This document shows, piece by piece, positions 9,753 through 21,483 of a DNA stretch of 64,000 bases. Numbering within the stretch: the stretch's first letter is position 1; each line of letters begins with the position of its first letter. The notes under the pieces are model-generated. The model worked only from the letters and a program-made list of their open reading frames with translations. It did no database searches and was not told where the DNA came from. The position numbers and the translations under genes are program-made. Source of the stretch: Eutrigla gurnardus (Eukaryota; Chordata; Actinopteri; Perciformes; Triglidae); contig OY741286.1 in assembly GCA_963514095.1 (NCBI GenBank), positions 926,611 through 990,610 on the forward strand, written 5' to 3'.

Positions 9753-12445
9753 ATGGTTCACATTAAGGACGGACTTCACAGACTTGGCGGACCTGTCAGT
9801 GTTTTCAAGAACATTGTCGTCTGCTTCCTTCTCCAAACACAGTTTTGTGGAGGTAACTTCACAAACAACATAACAGGAAAACACGTTGAGCTACCTTCTG
9901 TTGAAAATTATAACATAGAAACAATTCATTCATGCCCTTGTCTGTTAACCCAGAAACAATTTTAGATAGAAAACTGGAAAGACACAACAGAAACCACAAT
10001 CAACACCTCATATTTGTGGTGAATATTCAACCTGAAGGGGAAGTTAATGCAAACCTCACGTTTTCCAGGTCAGTCCCAGGTGATTGGTCCACTCCAGCCT
10101 GTCATTGCGATGGTTGGTGATGATGTCGTTCTACCTTGTCAGCTGGAACCTCCCGTTGATGCTGTTTCCATGACGATGGAGTGGAGGAGACTCGACCTGG
10201 ACCCCAGATTTGTGCATGTGTGGCATGAAGGTCAGGAGCTTCTGGCTGACCAGAACGAGGCCTACAAGGGACGAACATCTCTGTCCGTCAACAAGCTGAA
10301 GCTCGGAGACATCTCACTGAAACTGTCCAGGGTGAAGATCTCTGATAACGGGACGTACAGATGCTACATTCCAAGGCCGAATAAAGAATATGTTGTTGGG
10401 CTTCATGTTGGTGAGTAAACTGACTATGCTGCCCCACATACAGACCTTCTCTGCCTTAGAATTTGCCACTCATTTATCCAAACATTGGGCTCAGGTTGGG
10501 GTTCACCGTCTTACTTCTGTAGTCTTCAACACCTAGACCCGCCGAGGAACTGGACCCTGTGATTAATGCACAACCTGCTGTAATATCTGAGCTACAACTG
10601 CCCCAATGTGGGGAACTATTTACCCTTGCATGTACTGTTAAACTCTATAAATCAAGTCTATATTTTCTTCAGCTGATTTTACCAAAAAGCATGCTGTTAT
10701 TTGTGTTTATTTCATTTAAATTGGCAGTTTCTGCAACACAGTTTTATTTTTTAATGTTCAAATGTGGACTTTTGAATAATTTGTATCATCACAAACCTGT
10801 CGCCTTAAAATGACGTTACCATGCAAATAAACTGCACTCTCAATTAAGCTTTGAGGTGTTTTCTCCTGGATTTTGGCTGCAGATTTAAATGTGGTGGTTG
10901 AAACTAAACAAAATCACAACAAAACTACTTGTGATTGTGTCTAGTATTTGGTTTGGCTCAAAGTAAGTAAGTTTGTTCAGCAACGTTTAACGTCATTGAG
11001 TCAAATTTAATGGGACACAGACAGTGGCCTCCTGCGTAAAATTCCTGTTTGTTTGACCCATCCACCTTTAATTATTACCTATCACCATTGATACATCGTT
11101 CAAGCCTTGGACCAATCATGTCTGTCTGATCTGATCAGGTGCTGCCTCCTCAGCTGCTGTCAGCCTAGCAGGCATCAACAAGACCACCAATGGAGTCATG
11201 TTACAGTGTGAGTCTGAAGGCTGGTATCCAGAGCCCGAGCTGTTGTGGCTGGATGCTGAGGGGAACCTCCTCTCTGCTGGACCTCCAGAGACCCTCCGAG
11301 GTCCTGATGACCTCTATACTGTCAGCAGCAGAGTGACTGTGGACAAGAGAGACAACACCACCTTCACCTGTAGAGTCCAGCAGAAGGACACCAACCAGAC
11401 CAGAGAGACCCACATCCATGTTCCAGGTAGGGATTGTTTCCAAAATAACTTCCCTACTCATGAAACACACACTGACCTCATGCAACTGTTCTCTCTTTTG
11501 TCATTTCAGTGGATTTCTTCATGGCTCCGTCTACTTGTACTGCATCTATCGCCATCTCTTTTGTGTTTGGCCTCATGTTGGTTCTTGCTGCCGGTCTTTT
11601 GTTCTGGAAATGGAAACAAAACAAAAACGGTGAGACAAAGATAAATTTGACTTTTTTAATAACGCATTTCCTAGTATGTGGCTAATCATTGGACAACCGT
11701 CAGAAGACAGCCTACTGTGTAACATTCTTAACCTCTGGTTTCCACTTTCAATGCTAAAACTTTGGATAATAAAATAGGAGTCGAAGCCAATGTAACAGGA
11801 TGATCAGCGGCGGTCATTTTCTTGTGTACTGTTACCATTGCAAGTGTTGTAGCAGGACACTTCTGTATAAAGAAACCCGACTTACAGCAAGACAGTTTTT
11901 GGCTTCTGACTCTGTAGATTCACATCTTTATTATTTCTAATAAAAGTCATATGATAAAACAACACTGCTTCTGTTTCTACACAGAGACCAAGACAACGAC
12001 AGAGCAGCCTCTGATGGAAGCAGACAGAAGAAAAGAAAACGAGAAAGTGGAGGAGGAGGAAAACGGGGAAGAGGGAGAACTGAATGATATGACACAAGTT
12101 ATTAATGTGACACAAGTTATTAGTATACTGACGGAGCTGAAGGACGGACTGAAGAAGCAGAAAGAGAAACATCAAGAGCAAATTAACAAGACAGAAGAAC
12201 TGGTGAAGAAGACTGAAGAGGAGGTTAAATCATTGGAGAAAAAAGAAAGAGAGAAGGAGGTAGATAAAATGGAGATCAAAGTTCAGGGATACTACAAACT
12301 CAAAGAGCTCGTAACAGAGAACAAGATGAACTGGGTGAAGAGGAAGGAAGAACAACAACAACTGGATCTGAATATAGACAAACTGATACATAAAACAATG
12401 ACTGAGATGGAGAGATTTACAGAAAAAGAAGGAGAAAAAACATGA
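9753..12445 (+). CDS. Butyrophilin-like Ig receptor with coiled-coil tail
   Basis: Five exons give a continuous frame of 436 residues: 9753-9852 (signal peptide with NIVVCFLLQTQFCG), 10069-10410 (IgV, with GDDVVLPC and DNGTYRCYIP), 11139-11426 (IgC-like, with VMLQCESEGWYPEPE and TFTCRVQQ), 11510-11629 (transmembrane helix, SIAISFVFGLMLVLAAGLLFW) and 11985-12445 (about 153 residues of charged coiled coil, stop at 12443-12445). The IgV/IgC pair with the C.SEGWYPEP motif is the butyrophilin/B7-like signature. Such proteins act at the cell surface in T-cell regulation. The tail has no B30.2 domain. The acidic linker (EEEENGEEGE) precedes the helix. The first ATG of the signal exon was chosen. A near-identical copy starts at 61642. 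Confidence 0.85.
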
Positions 12446-12794
12446 AGAAACAACAGGAGGAGATTGAGAGGAAAGCATAACAATCTCAGATTTTAAAACA
12501 TCGAAATGGCATTTACATCTACTGTTATTAGTTAGTTTAATCCCAGTCAGAGTGAAGGAGTACTAAGAGCTTTTGCTTAAGTAAAATTAGTGTAGAAATG
12601 CTTGTTGTTTGTTACAAGTCCTGCATTCAAAGTCTGCATCAAAATATACTTAAAGTAAAATATGCAGAATGGACTGTTATGTTTCAAGAGTACTGATGCA
12701 ATAATGTTACAGCTGGTAATGGTGGAGCTCAATAATAATGGATATTGCTTTGATTTTTTCTGAGGAACATTTTCAACAATGCTTTTAAGTATTC

Positions 12795-12900
12795 CATCCA
12801 TTCATCGTCTACCACTACCCTGTATTCAGGGTCACGGGGGCTGAAGCCGATCCCAGCTGACACCCACCTGGACAGGTAACCATCACAGGGCTTGCTTTCA
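12795..12900 (+). repeat. Interspersed repeat fragment (LINE-type 3' end, tentative)
   Basis: The text around gggtcacgggggctgaagcc and the following cccagctgacacccacctgg resembles a very common fish repeat family that I associate with RTE-type LINEs. Only about 100 bp are present. Confidence 0.4.
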
Positions 12901-13199
12901 AGTATTGATTCCTGTTAATGGCTTAATTGTACTATTCTAATTATGTTTTGTCTGCATTATATCTAATAGTTTCAGTGCGACATTGACAGTGATAAAAAAG
13001 TGGGTTTGTAATTAAATTGATGGAACAAAAACAACAACTCAACAAGAGTGTCCACGTCTAAACCTGTTTGTTATTCAGTGTCAAAATAAACTAAATGTAA
13101 AATTCATTCACTTTTCTTTGTCCCTTTTTTGTTAGGTCTTTAAATGCTGTTGACATTTTTAATATATAGAAATATTTTCTGAGGTAAATCTCTAAGTCT

Positions 13200-13345
13200 G
13201 TGGTCCCCCAGAGCTCTAGATATATAGACCTTCACATCAGCCCAGAGACCAGACCAGACTATGAGGAGGAACCAGAGACTGTCTGTGTACCCCCAGAGGT
13301 CTAGATAGTAGCTCACATCAGCCCAGAGACCAGACCAGACTGTGG
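13200..13345 (+). repeat. Two tandem copies of a repeat unit of about 85-90 bp
   Basis: The phrase cacatcagcccagagaccag occurs twice, at about 13232 and 13315, each preceded by cccagag and a tctagata motif. No coding potential is seen. Confidence 0.7.
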
Positions 13346-14207
13346 AGAAACCACAAGGTCTCTAAGGTATTTTTGTCTAGATGACCTTATTTGGAGTGAT
13401 GATGGAGCAACTACAATGGTAGCATAGCCTAGCACCCATCAACCAGACCCCTGCAAGCAGTGATGTACGGGTCCTCGCACACACGCAAGTCGGGAGTGCT
13501 AAGACCGCCTGCCAGTGTCGCGGCCGCCCTACCCGGCCACCGCCACGTCACTGGTCGTCCCGTGCCTGAGTTTTCATCCGTTAATAACCGTATCAGACAT
13601 TTAAAGTCTTCATGCTCGGCTGGTGTACAAAGTTCCACCACATTGGGACTGTAGCAACTCACTGGAAACGTCACTTCCTCTTATATAAAGAAAAAGCATC
13701 ACCGCGGTAACGCCGTTCAAGGCGTCCTCCCAACCTTCAACAGTAAGCATGAGCAATGTCTGGAGGATCCATCTGAAATGATGATGATCTTCGTCGATGC
13801 AACAACAGTTCGGAACAGTGATTCTTCACAACCAAGTGTTATACTGTTTTACTTTCATTGTTTTTATTATTTTAGTATTCATGCAAAACATACACAGAAG
13901 TATTGACTGCAAAATTGTTACATTCAAAAGTTGGTCGGCACAAATATTTAAAAAAACAGTGTAAAAATATCTGTCTATAAATACAAAATTACATCTTTTT
14001 TAGATAATTTGTTAAGATGGATCTCACAGGATAAAAATAAAAAAAAACATTGATTTGACTCGGATTAAATATCATTCATATCATTACATATAAAACGGCA
14101 TAACAAAGATCTGTGAAGCTGGAATGATAATGTCACATCTAAAGATACAAAGCCAAAGTTACTGGGTGAAGTTAGCTTACATTTAGACAGTGAGTTTATT
14201 TTATTAT

Positions 14208-15022
14208 TAGTGCTGTCAATCGATTAAAATTAATTAACTAATTAATCGCACAATTTGCCGTGATTAATCGCAATTAATCGCTTTCGTTCTTCTTAAGAAT
14301 AAAGTATGTTATAATGGATATTTAAATGTAAAATGATGGAATTTATGTAGAATCAACACAAAGGAAGTATTTAAATTCAAATATATAATATAATTGTTAA
14401 ATAGCAGCTTTTTTAACTTTAAGCACAGATTCTCTCATGTGAACGAAAGATTTCCAAAGAAACCATTAAGGCCATCAAAATTGACTGTCAGCTTGAAAAA
14501 GGCATATTTCTTATATGCACTAACAGAACATTTCAAAAAGGTCCACAATAGAACATGCAAATGTGGAAAAAAGAACAAGGGAATATTCTGCTGTGAAGTC
14601 AGAATGATAAATCCTTTTCACTCCATAGAACAGCAAGTCAGCTTAGTCCTCCTTTACATTCAGCCCGTTACTGAGACAGACCAGTCTGTTTACATCGTCA
14701 GAGGACAGAGCAGCACACGCCACATCTAGTGTTTCTCACGCAGACAAATTACCAGGATAGTTAAAAAAAAAACTGCTCGGCGATGCTCGCCATGACCCAC
14801 CCCCCCCTCCCCGCTGACGCCGCAGCCTCAGCCAAAATTTGACGCTGAACTCTGTTAAAAACGAATGACTAACGGCTTTGCGGCACACATCGTCATAGGT
14901 CTTACGTCAGCCGCCACGTGAAGTAAACAAAAAAAAGCTGCGTTAATTTTGTTAAAAAAAATGTATGTGTTAAATATTTCAAAATTAACGCAAAGATTAA
15001 CGCGTTAATTTTGACAGCACTA
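14208..15022. mobile_element. Non-autonomous hAT-like element
   Basis: The ends are inverted: tagtgctgtcaatcgattaa at the left, and tagtgctgtcaaaattaacg when the right end is read on the other strand. The flanks (TTTATTAT and TTTATTTT) look like an 8-bp target duplication with one mismatch, which suggests hAT. Both ends are rich in ATTAA motifs. The 815-bp interior encodes no transposase. It lies just downstream of the minus-strand receptor gene. Confidence 0.7.
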
Positions 15023-15248
15023 TTTATTTTAAAATTCAGGTCATTATTTGATATAGGAAGAGAGATGTTTTACAACACTGAAGAATTAATTTCCACTCAA
15101 ATACAGCATTAAAACCAAAAACATATTTTTCACCAGATTTCAAACAAAACCTGTTTTTAAATGTTGAATTCAGCAGAAGAAGAAACATCGAGTATTCTGG
15201 TGTTAGTGATGGTAGTTAAGAGAACACAAAAGTATGATACCTGTCTAA

Positions 15249-16070
15249 TTATTTCTTTTTTATTTTAGTATTGAGTTGATGTCGGGTGTGGCCCGTGTCG
15301 TTGACGAGGGTGAACTTCAGTGTGTCTTCAGGGTTCCAGATCAAGTCCTTCCACTTCAGGTCAGTGGAACAAAGACGGGGACCCGGATGGAATATCTGTA
15401 AAATACAAAGACTATCAGAGACTAGCAAGCAGAAACATTAAAAAAACATTGTAATAATGTATTATTATTATGATAGTAAACATAAATAGAGAAATCAAGA
15501 ACAACTCACATTGACAGGTTTTCCAGACTTGAGTTCGATTGAATTCTCAAATGTGTAAACGCTGGTTTTCCCGTTGACCTCCATTTCTAACTTCCAGCCT
15601 TCCAGTTGTTGGTTCTGCAGGATGGAAATGAGATGTGAGAGGGAGGATGAGACAAAGACAGACCGAGGTCCTGATCCCATGAGACGTGTTGTCATAGGCT
15701 TCAGAAATGATGTCTATGGTCCAAACAACAAGGTCGCTGCCATATTTATGTCTAGATGACGTTCATCTGGAGCGAACCTCTCGTGTGTTGCCACTTTGTG
15801 CCTGAACCTTAACGGTAACGTAGGAAAACAATGTTTTTCTGAGTGTGATCGGCTCTAACTCGTTAATGTTCCACCTGAATCCACCGGGATTAGAAATGAA
15901 ATGTTTACATGACATACACCTGGTTAATATACTGTTGTACATATTCTACACGTTACCTCATGGGACTCGTTTATGAGACGAATATGTTGGCGCCGTTGGT
16001 CGGCCTCAATGACAATACCAGGTCCTGTTGTTGAGCTGCTGTCGTCCTGCTGAGAACCGTCATCCTCTGG
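15249..16070 (-). other. Lamin tail domain (LTD) exons within the receptor gene
   Basis: Three exons of 38, 35 and 49 codons (the last including the stop). Compared with vertebrate lamin A as I remember it: HIRLINESHE versus FVRLRNKSNE; GWKLEMEVNGK versus NWQIKRQNGDD; LKSGKPVN/IF versus LKAGQVVT/IW; TDLKWK versus TDLVWK; FTLVNDTG versus TALINSTG. The intron after NESHE and the intron before IF are both phase 0. They fall at the positions I recall for the LMNA exon 7/8 and 8/9 junctions; LMNA exon 8 is 36 codons, against 35 here. Confidence 0.8.
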
Positions 16071-19000
16071 CTGAAATACATGAAATTGGATTTATAATTC
16101 ATATTTTGTCATCTTAACATTTTTTAGAATGAGATTTAAACACAGATCAACTAATAAAAAATGATTTAGGTGAATAATGTACCTTGATATTCAGATCCTT
16201 CATCTGGTTCTCCACTTCTGGCTCAGCTTGCTCCATTTTGGTCTCCTCTTCACGAAGATTCTCCAGCTGGGAGGGAAAGAGAGATGAAGAGAGACTTTTT
16301 ATTATGTTTGGGACTTTTTTTAGTGCACATTTCATCCTTAAATCAAATAAGACGACGTAAAAACAAATGACCAAAAAAATCTGATCTTTATCTTTTATTA
16401 TTTTTTCTCTCATGGTTAGTTTGATCATGTTGGTCTCAACAACAAATCAATATCATATGAAGAAGATATTGTTCAAAGATGAATGTTTTCAGGTTATTTC
16501 ATGTTTTTTTCAGTCTCCTTGTTTCCACTGCGCTGCTGGACTAACTGGGAGGACGAGAGGATGGAGAGAGTCATATTTTATTTTATTAAGTAAATGTTCA
16601 CATGATATTAATGTCGGAAAGGATCTACTTTGTAAAATAAAAAAGGTTGTTCTTCGTTCTGACGAGCTTTAAACAATAATATTTCAAATGGGATCTCATA
16701 TCCATTGGTGAGTCAAACAGACAGACAGTGTGTGGATCTGAGTGGTGTGTGTTTACTTCTCTATTGAGCTGGCTGATCTCTTCATCCTTCATCTTCAGTT
16801 GACTCTTGGTCTTCTCCAGTTCTTCATTTGCCTCCTTCAGCTCTTTATTTGTCTTCTCCCGTTCTTGATTTGCCTCCTTCAGCTCCTTTTTCAGCTCCTC
16901 CTTCTTCTTATTAGATGTAAATTTCTGAAGCTGACAGAGGACAGAGATTAGATGGACATGAAAAAAGAAATGATTTTATTCATCAAGATACCACATCTGA
17001 GTGGTGTGTGTTTACTTCTCTATTGAGCTTGCTGATCTCTTCATCCTTTATCTTCAGTTGACTCTTGGTCTTCTCCAGTTCTTCATTTGCCTCCTTCAGC
17101 TCTTTATTTGTCTTCTCCAGTTCTTGATTTGCCTGCTTCAGCTCTTTATTTGTCTTCTTCAGTTCTTGATTTGCCTCCTTCAGCTCTTTATTTGTCTTCT
17201 CCAGTTCTTGATTTGCCTCCTTCAGCTCCTTTTTCAGCTCCTCCTTCTTCTTCTGAAATGGACGTTTCTGAAGCTGACAGAGGACAGAGATTAGATGGAC
17301 ATGAAAAAAGAAATGATTTTATTCATCAAGATACCACATCCACATGATTTCCTGACATTGCTGGTTAATATTTCTGTTATTTGAATCTCTCCTGACATTT
17401 CTGAATTGTGTCTCTTCGCTCCCATTTCTCTTCTCATACATGTGGTCTTTCTCTGTCCTTCCTCCTTTGTCCACGTTTGTTTTATTATTTGCTTTGCTCT
17501 TGTTCTTTCCTAGTTGTTACTTGTTCAGATCAAACTTTACTTTAACTGTTCTTGTTTTTGTCTCCATCTACTGGGAACAGCCCGTCTCTTTACTTACAAA
17601 GTTTTTCTTTTTCTCCAGCTCTTCCTTCGGGGTCTGCAGCTCGTTATCGCTGCTCAGCTCCTCTTCATTGATCTTCTGCAGCTCAGCTCGTTTAGTGTCA
17701 ACCTGGAGAGAGACCACACAAGAGTTCATTTATTAATATTTACTTCCAGAAAAGACGGTCTGACTGGACATATTTGGTCTGTGTCCCCTTTGGATCTGGT
17801 CTTGGAATGACCTCATGTTGTTATTGACCTACACAAACGTCTCTGACCTCGTCTACAACGTGGATGACGTAAATAATGTTAGTTCAAAACTAAATCAAGT
17901 GAAGACGGACCTCATTCTGCAACGTCTCCACCTGGTCTTTCAGCTCCTGAACCTCCTTCGCCACTTCCTCCCTCCTCTGCTGCTCCTCCATGTTCTGCTG
18001 CTCCTCTCTCCTCTGCTGCTCCTCCCTCTCCTCCTCTTTCCTCCTCTGCTCCTCCTGCAGCTCCTGCTCCCTCCTCTGCAGCTCCTGCTCCCACCTCTGC
18101 AGCTCCTCCTCCCTCCTCTGCTGCTTCCAGAAAGGCTGCATTGAGGTCATCTTCTGAAACTGAGAGAGGACAGAGATTAGACAGACTCTCCTTTACTTTC
18201 ATCCTCATCCCTCTTGTTCTTTCCTCGTTGTTGCTTGTTCAGATCAAACTTTACTTTTCCTGCTCTTGTTTTTGTCTCCATCTGCTGGAAACAGCCCGTC
18301 TCTTTACTTACAAAGTTTTTCTCCTTTTGCACGTTTCCCTCCGAATCCTCCATTTGTATTCCAGATGTCATGAGTCTCTCTGCTTCTACAGTAATCTGAT
18401 CGTCAGGCCTGTTCGTTTTAGATTGGTTCTTCCTTTTTTCTTCTTCATCAGTTCCAGCCGAGTGGCGTCTCTTGGTCTCTGTGTAGAAGAAAAAGCAGGA
18501 GAGTTAAATGTATGTACATTTCAGGAAATCACAGCATATGAGACACAGTCTAAATGAGGTACAAAAGGGATTATAACGATAAGACACAACAGGAAAAGTA
18601 GACAAACCATCACATTGTTTTATCAAACAGCAAAATCTGTAAAATACAGACATTCCCAACCAAAATGTTATTTCCATCATTTATATTACTATTACCCATT
18701 ACACCTGTGATAATCATTGTTATTAATGTGACTTACTGTTTTGTCTCCATCCCATCCACACAACAAGGAGAAGTATCAGAATAAATACGATGCAAACAGC
18801 CAAACCAACAGCCAAACCAGTAATGGAAGCAGCAGCAGACTGGAGCTGAAAGAATTCATCTGAAATGATAAAACACAGAATAACACCACATTCATAGAAA
18901 ACTGCACCTCAGTGAAACTAAGGGCGCACTCACACGAGGCAACCCGTACCATGCCCAAGCTAGTTTGACTCGTGTCAGTGCTCCATAGGTGCACCTCCTT

Positions 19001-20835
19001 GGCCCTGATTCGGTTGGATGAGGTATGCTTCGCCGTGGTACAGGTCATGCTTCAGACTTGTGGTGTGAGCGGTACCGGAGCGAACCTGGACCGAGACATA
19101 GTGCGATGCTGCTTTTAAAAATGCTGCCCTGAGTGTTTACTCTAGATATGTGCAGTAAAGTTGCAGTCATGTTCTATGTGTTGCTCCCTGTTGTGATGAG
19201 TCTTAAGACGACGCTTCTCAGAAACTACTGGAGCAATGTGACTGCAGGCCGGCGGGGCGGGGGGACGATCGGGCTTGGACACGGTACGGATCAAGTGGCT
19301 CTTGTGTAAGTGTGCCCTAAAAGAGTGGTTTACCTGGAACATGGATGTGGGTCTCTCTGGTCTGGTTGGTGTACTTCTGCTGGACTCTACAGGTGAAGGC
19401 GTTCTTGTCTCTCTTGTCAACCGTCACTCTGCTGCTGACAGTATAGAGGTCATCAGGACCTCGGAGGGTCTCTGGAGGTCCAGCAGAGAGGAGGTTCCCC
19501 TCAGCATCCAGCCACAACAGCTCGGGCTCTGGATACCAGCCTTCGGACTCACACTGTAACATGACTCCATTGGTGGTCTTGTTGATGCCTGCTAGGCTGA
19601 CAGCAGCTGAGGAGGCAGCACCTGATCAGATCAGACAGACATGATTGGTCCAAGGCTTGAACGATGTATCAATGGTGATAGGTAATAAATGGATACGTTT
19701 TGACTTATCACAGAGGAGTTCAAGGTGGATGAGGTGCACCTGATCAGATCAGACACACATGATTGGTGCAGTGCTTCAATGACAACATTGGTTTTTGACG
19801 TATCACAAAAACATTTCTAATCAAAGACCAACATGTTAACAAAGTGTTAGTGGAAGAGGAAGACTCACCCAATTGAAATGTATTAATATCCTGAAAGATG
19901 GCTGTCTGTCTTGAATTCTACACATTACATTTGTAAGAGATGATATAATGAATACATTGTCTTTGCCTTTTAGAGTTTAAAAAATGTTAATCCTACCAAC
20001 ATTCTTTTCTGGAGGCGTATAAAATTAGCCATGCACCATACATAATGGACTTACCAACAACTAGCTGAACAAAGGCATCTCTTCCCAGCCCTGGAATGAA
20101 ACATCTGTATCTTCCCTGATCGGTGAGTTTCACCTTGGAGAGTTTCAGTGAAATGTTTCCGATCTTCAGCTCATTGACAAACATTGACGTTCTTCCCTCG
20201 AAGGTTTTGTGTTTTTTAATCACAAGTTCTTGACCAGAACGCCACAGATAGACAAATCTGGGGTCCAGGTCATGTCTGGCCCACTCCAGCGTCATGGCAA
20301 CAGCACTCTCCGCAGGTTCCAGGTGACATGGCAAAATGGTGTCATCACCTAGCATTGCTACTATTGGCTGAGATGATCCAATCACCTGAGGCTGACCTAG
20401 AAAGACAAATGTCTACTTTAATGTTCCTAAAATCAGTACATGATACCAACTCCAATAAGACATAGCATTAATAGCATAGATTATATCTTTTATCATTTTT
20501 TAAGACGTAGTTTTCTTAATTGTATGAAATGAAAAGAACAATATTGTGCTCGATCAATGATGATCTTTGTAATTGTTTTAGAACCAACACATAAAACACT
20601 AAGGACTTTATTGATAGTTGACAGTGGTTTTGTTGCTTTTCCTTTTATGCTTAATGTCGTCCTGACAGGAAAAAATGAATCCTGTCGGGTGACACAAAAC
20701 AAAAATAACTAACATTTCGGGACAGTTTGATGAAGAGTGGCCATGAGAGTGTGTTGGTAAGTTACCTCTACAGGAATGTGTTAGGAGGAGCTGGAAAACC
20801 AGAACCGTGAAGGTTCTGTCTGTGTGGAAAAGCAT
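15249..20835 (-). CDS. Butyrophilin-like Ig receptor with coiled coil and C-terminal lamin tail domain
   Basis: Thirteen minus-strand exons form one open frame of about 741 residues: 20835-20766 signal peptide; 20396-20055 IgV (GDDTILPC, RYRCFIPG); 19621-19334 IgC-like (CESEGWYPEPE); 18859-18737 transmembrane (VCIVFILILLLVVW); 18478-18312 basic juxtamembrane linker; coiled-coil exons 18159-17911, 17702-17598, 17273-17016, 16930-16757, 16266-16183; and 16070-15957, 15614-15510, 15395-15249, which encode a lamin tail domain (residues about 638-733). LTD landmarks are HIRLINESHE, LEGWKLEM, YTFENSIELKSGKPV, TDLKWK and FTLVNDTG. From the linker exon on, all coding joins are phase 0. One donor (at 17910, GTCCGT) is non-consensus; GTGGAG upstream in the same phase is an alternative. 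A product ending in the intron there would lack the LTD. The LTD is the Ig-like fold of nuclear lamins. Its role on a surface receptor is unknown. Confidence 0.8.
16757..17340 (-). repeat. Duplicated coiled-coil exon with flanking intron
   Basis: Exon 17016-17273 and exon 16757-16930 share their start (LQK), the KKKEELKKELKEANQE block, the end (KDEEIS.LNRE) and about 70 bp of intron (gattagatggacatgaaaaa and onward, at about 16946 and 17291). The longer exon has extra 42-bp units encoding a 14-residue period (ELKEANQELEKTNK). A separate pair of exon ends with flanking intron (17520-17600 and 18215-18315) is also duplicated. Confidence 0.85.
18922..19317. mobile_element. Intronic PIF/Harbinger-type MITE
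   Basis: A 396-bp element with ends gggcgcactcacacgagg and, on the other strand at the right end, gggcacacttacacaagagc. It is flanked by a perfect TAA (18919-18921 and 19318-19320). It has no coding capacity. It lies in the intron between the IgC and transmembrane exons of the LTD-bearing receptor. Confidence 0.75.
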
Positions 20836-21483
20836 CTGAAAAACTTGGAACAACAGGGAAGTATACAGGCTTCAACTAAAGAAGTCAATCTGAAGGCCTG
20901 AACTGAACATCACATATACTGACATTGTTCTACTAGTAAGTTACACATATTATGTTTCATCATATCATATCCCCCCGTGATGCAACTAATTATGAAAGCG
21001 AAATTATAACAACACAATTTATACTTTCACTTTCGTTTCCTGAGTCTTGAAAACATAGCATAGCGAACATAAACGGTTGAAGCTTGACGCTCTATTGATA
21101 GTTTAGTTGCACTAGAAGACTGGCAATGTTATTAAGTCAGATATTTCCGGTACATGAATCAAAATAAAGTGTGATTAACGATTCTGCGCATGCATGGGAG
21201 TTTCCCCCCGACACAAAGGCCATGAAGTAACCCACATACCTGCGCAGCTGCAGAGTACGACCGCAAAACTGTGACCTGTCACGAACAGATCGTTCTGAAC
21301 TCAAAGAAGTCGTAGAAAAAACGGTACATCCTGTTAGGGGCGATTTGTAGGCGATTTGTAGTTTGCGACCACCGACACGTTTATTTATATTTGCTCGTTA
21401 ATATCTGTGGAAATCAGAAGAATCAGAATCAGAAGACTTCATTAATCCCATATATATATATAGCATATATATATATATATATA
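20836..21483. other. Intergenic region, presumed 5' flank of the LTD receptor gene
   Basis: No gene seen. An in-frame ATG upstream of the chosen start lies at 20853. The short stretch gaatcagaatcagaagac with attaatccc at 21421-21450 resembles a fish LINE 3' tail, and an AT run follows at 21451-21482. Confidence 0.45.
21451..21482. repeat. AT dinucleotide microsatellite
   Basis: An imperfect run of alternating A and T directly before the L2 LINE insertion. Confidence 0.9.

Larger units (their letters stand above)
12446..14207. other. Intergenic region with simple and interspersed repeats
   Basis: No gene seen. It contains a short interspersed-repeat fragment (12795-12900), a duplicated motif (13200-13345) and a GC-rich stretch around 13470-13560 with open frames that I do not believe. 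A poly(A) signal for the butyrophilin-like gene could be at about 13086. Confidence 0.5.

Noticed and set aside
13429..13674. GC-rich open frames around 13.5 kb
   Set aside because: Short, without domains or splice context; probably a chance effect of base composition.
17815..18208. Plus-strand leucine-rich and alternative minus-strand alanine/glycine-rich frames over the coiled-coil exon
   Set aside because: They are shadows of the Glu/Arg/Gln-rich coiled-coil exon, which has matching splice sites.
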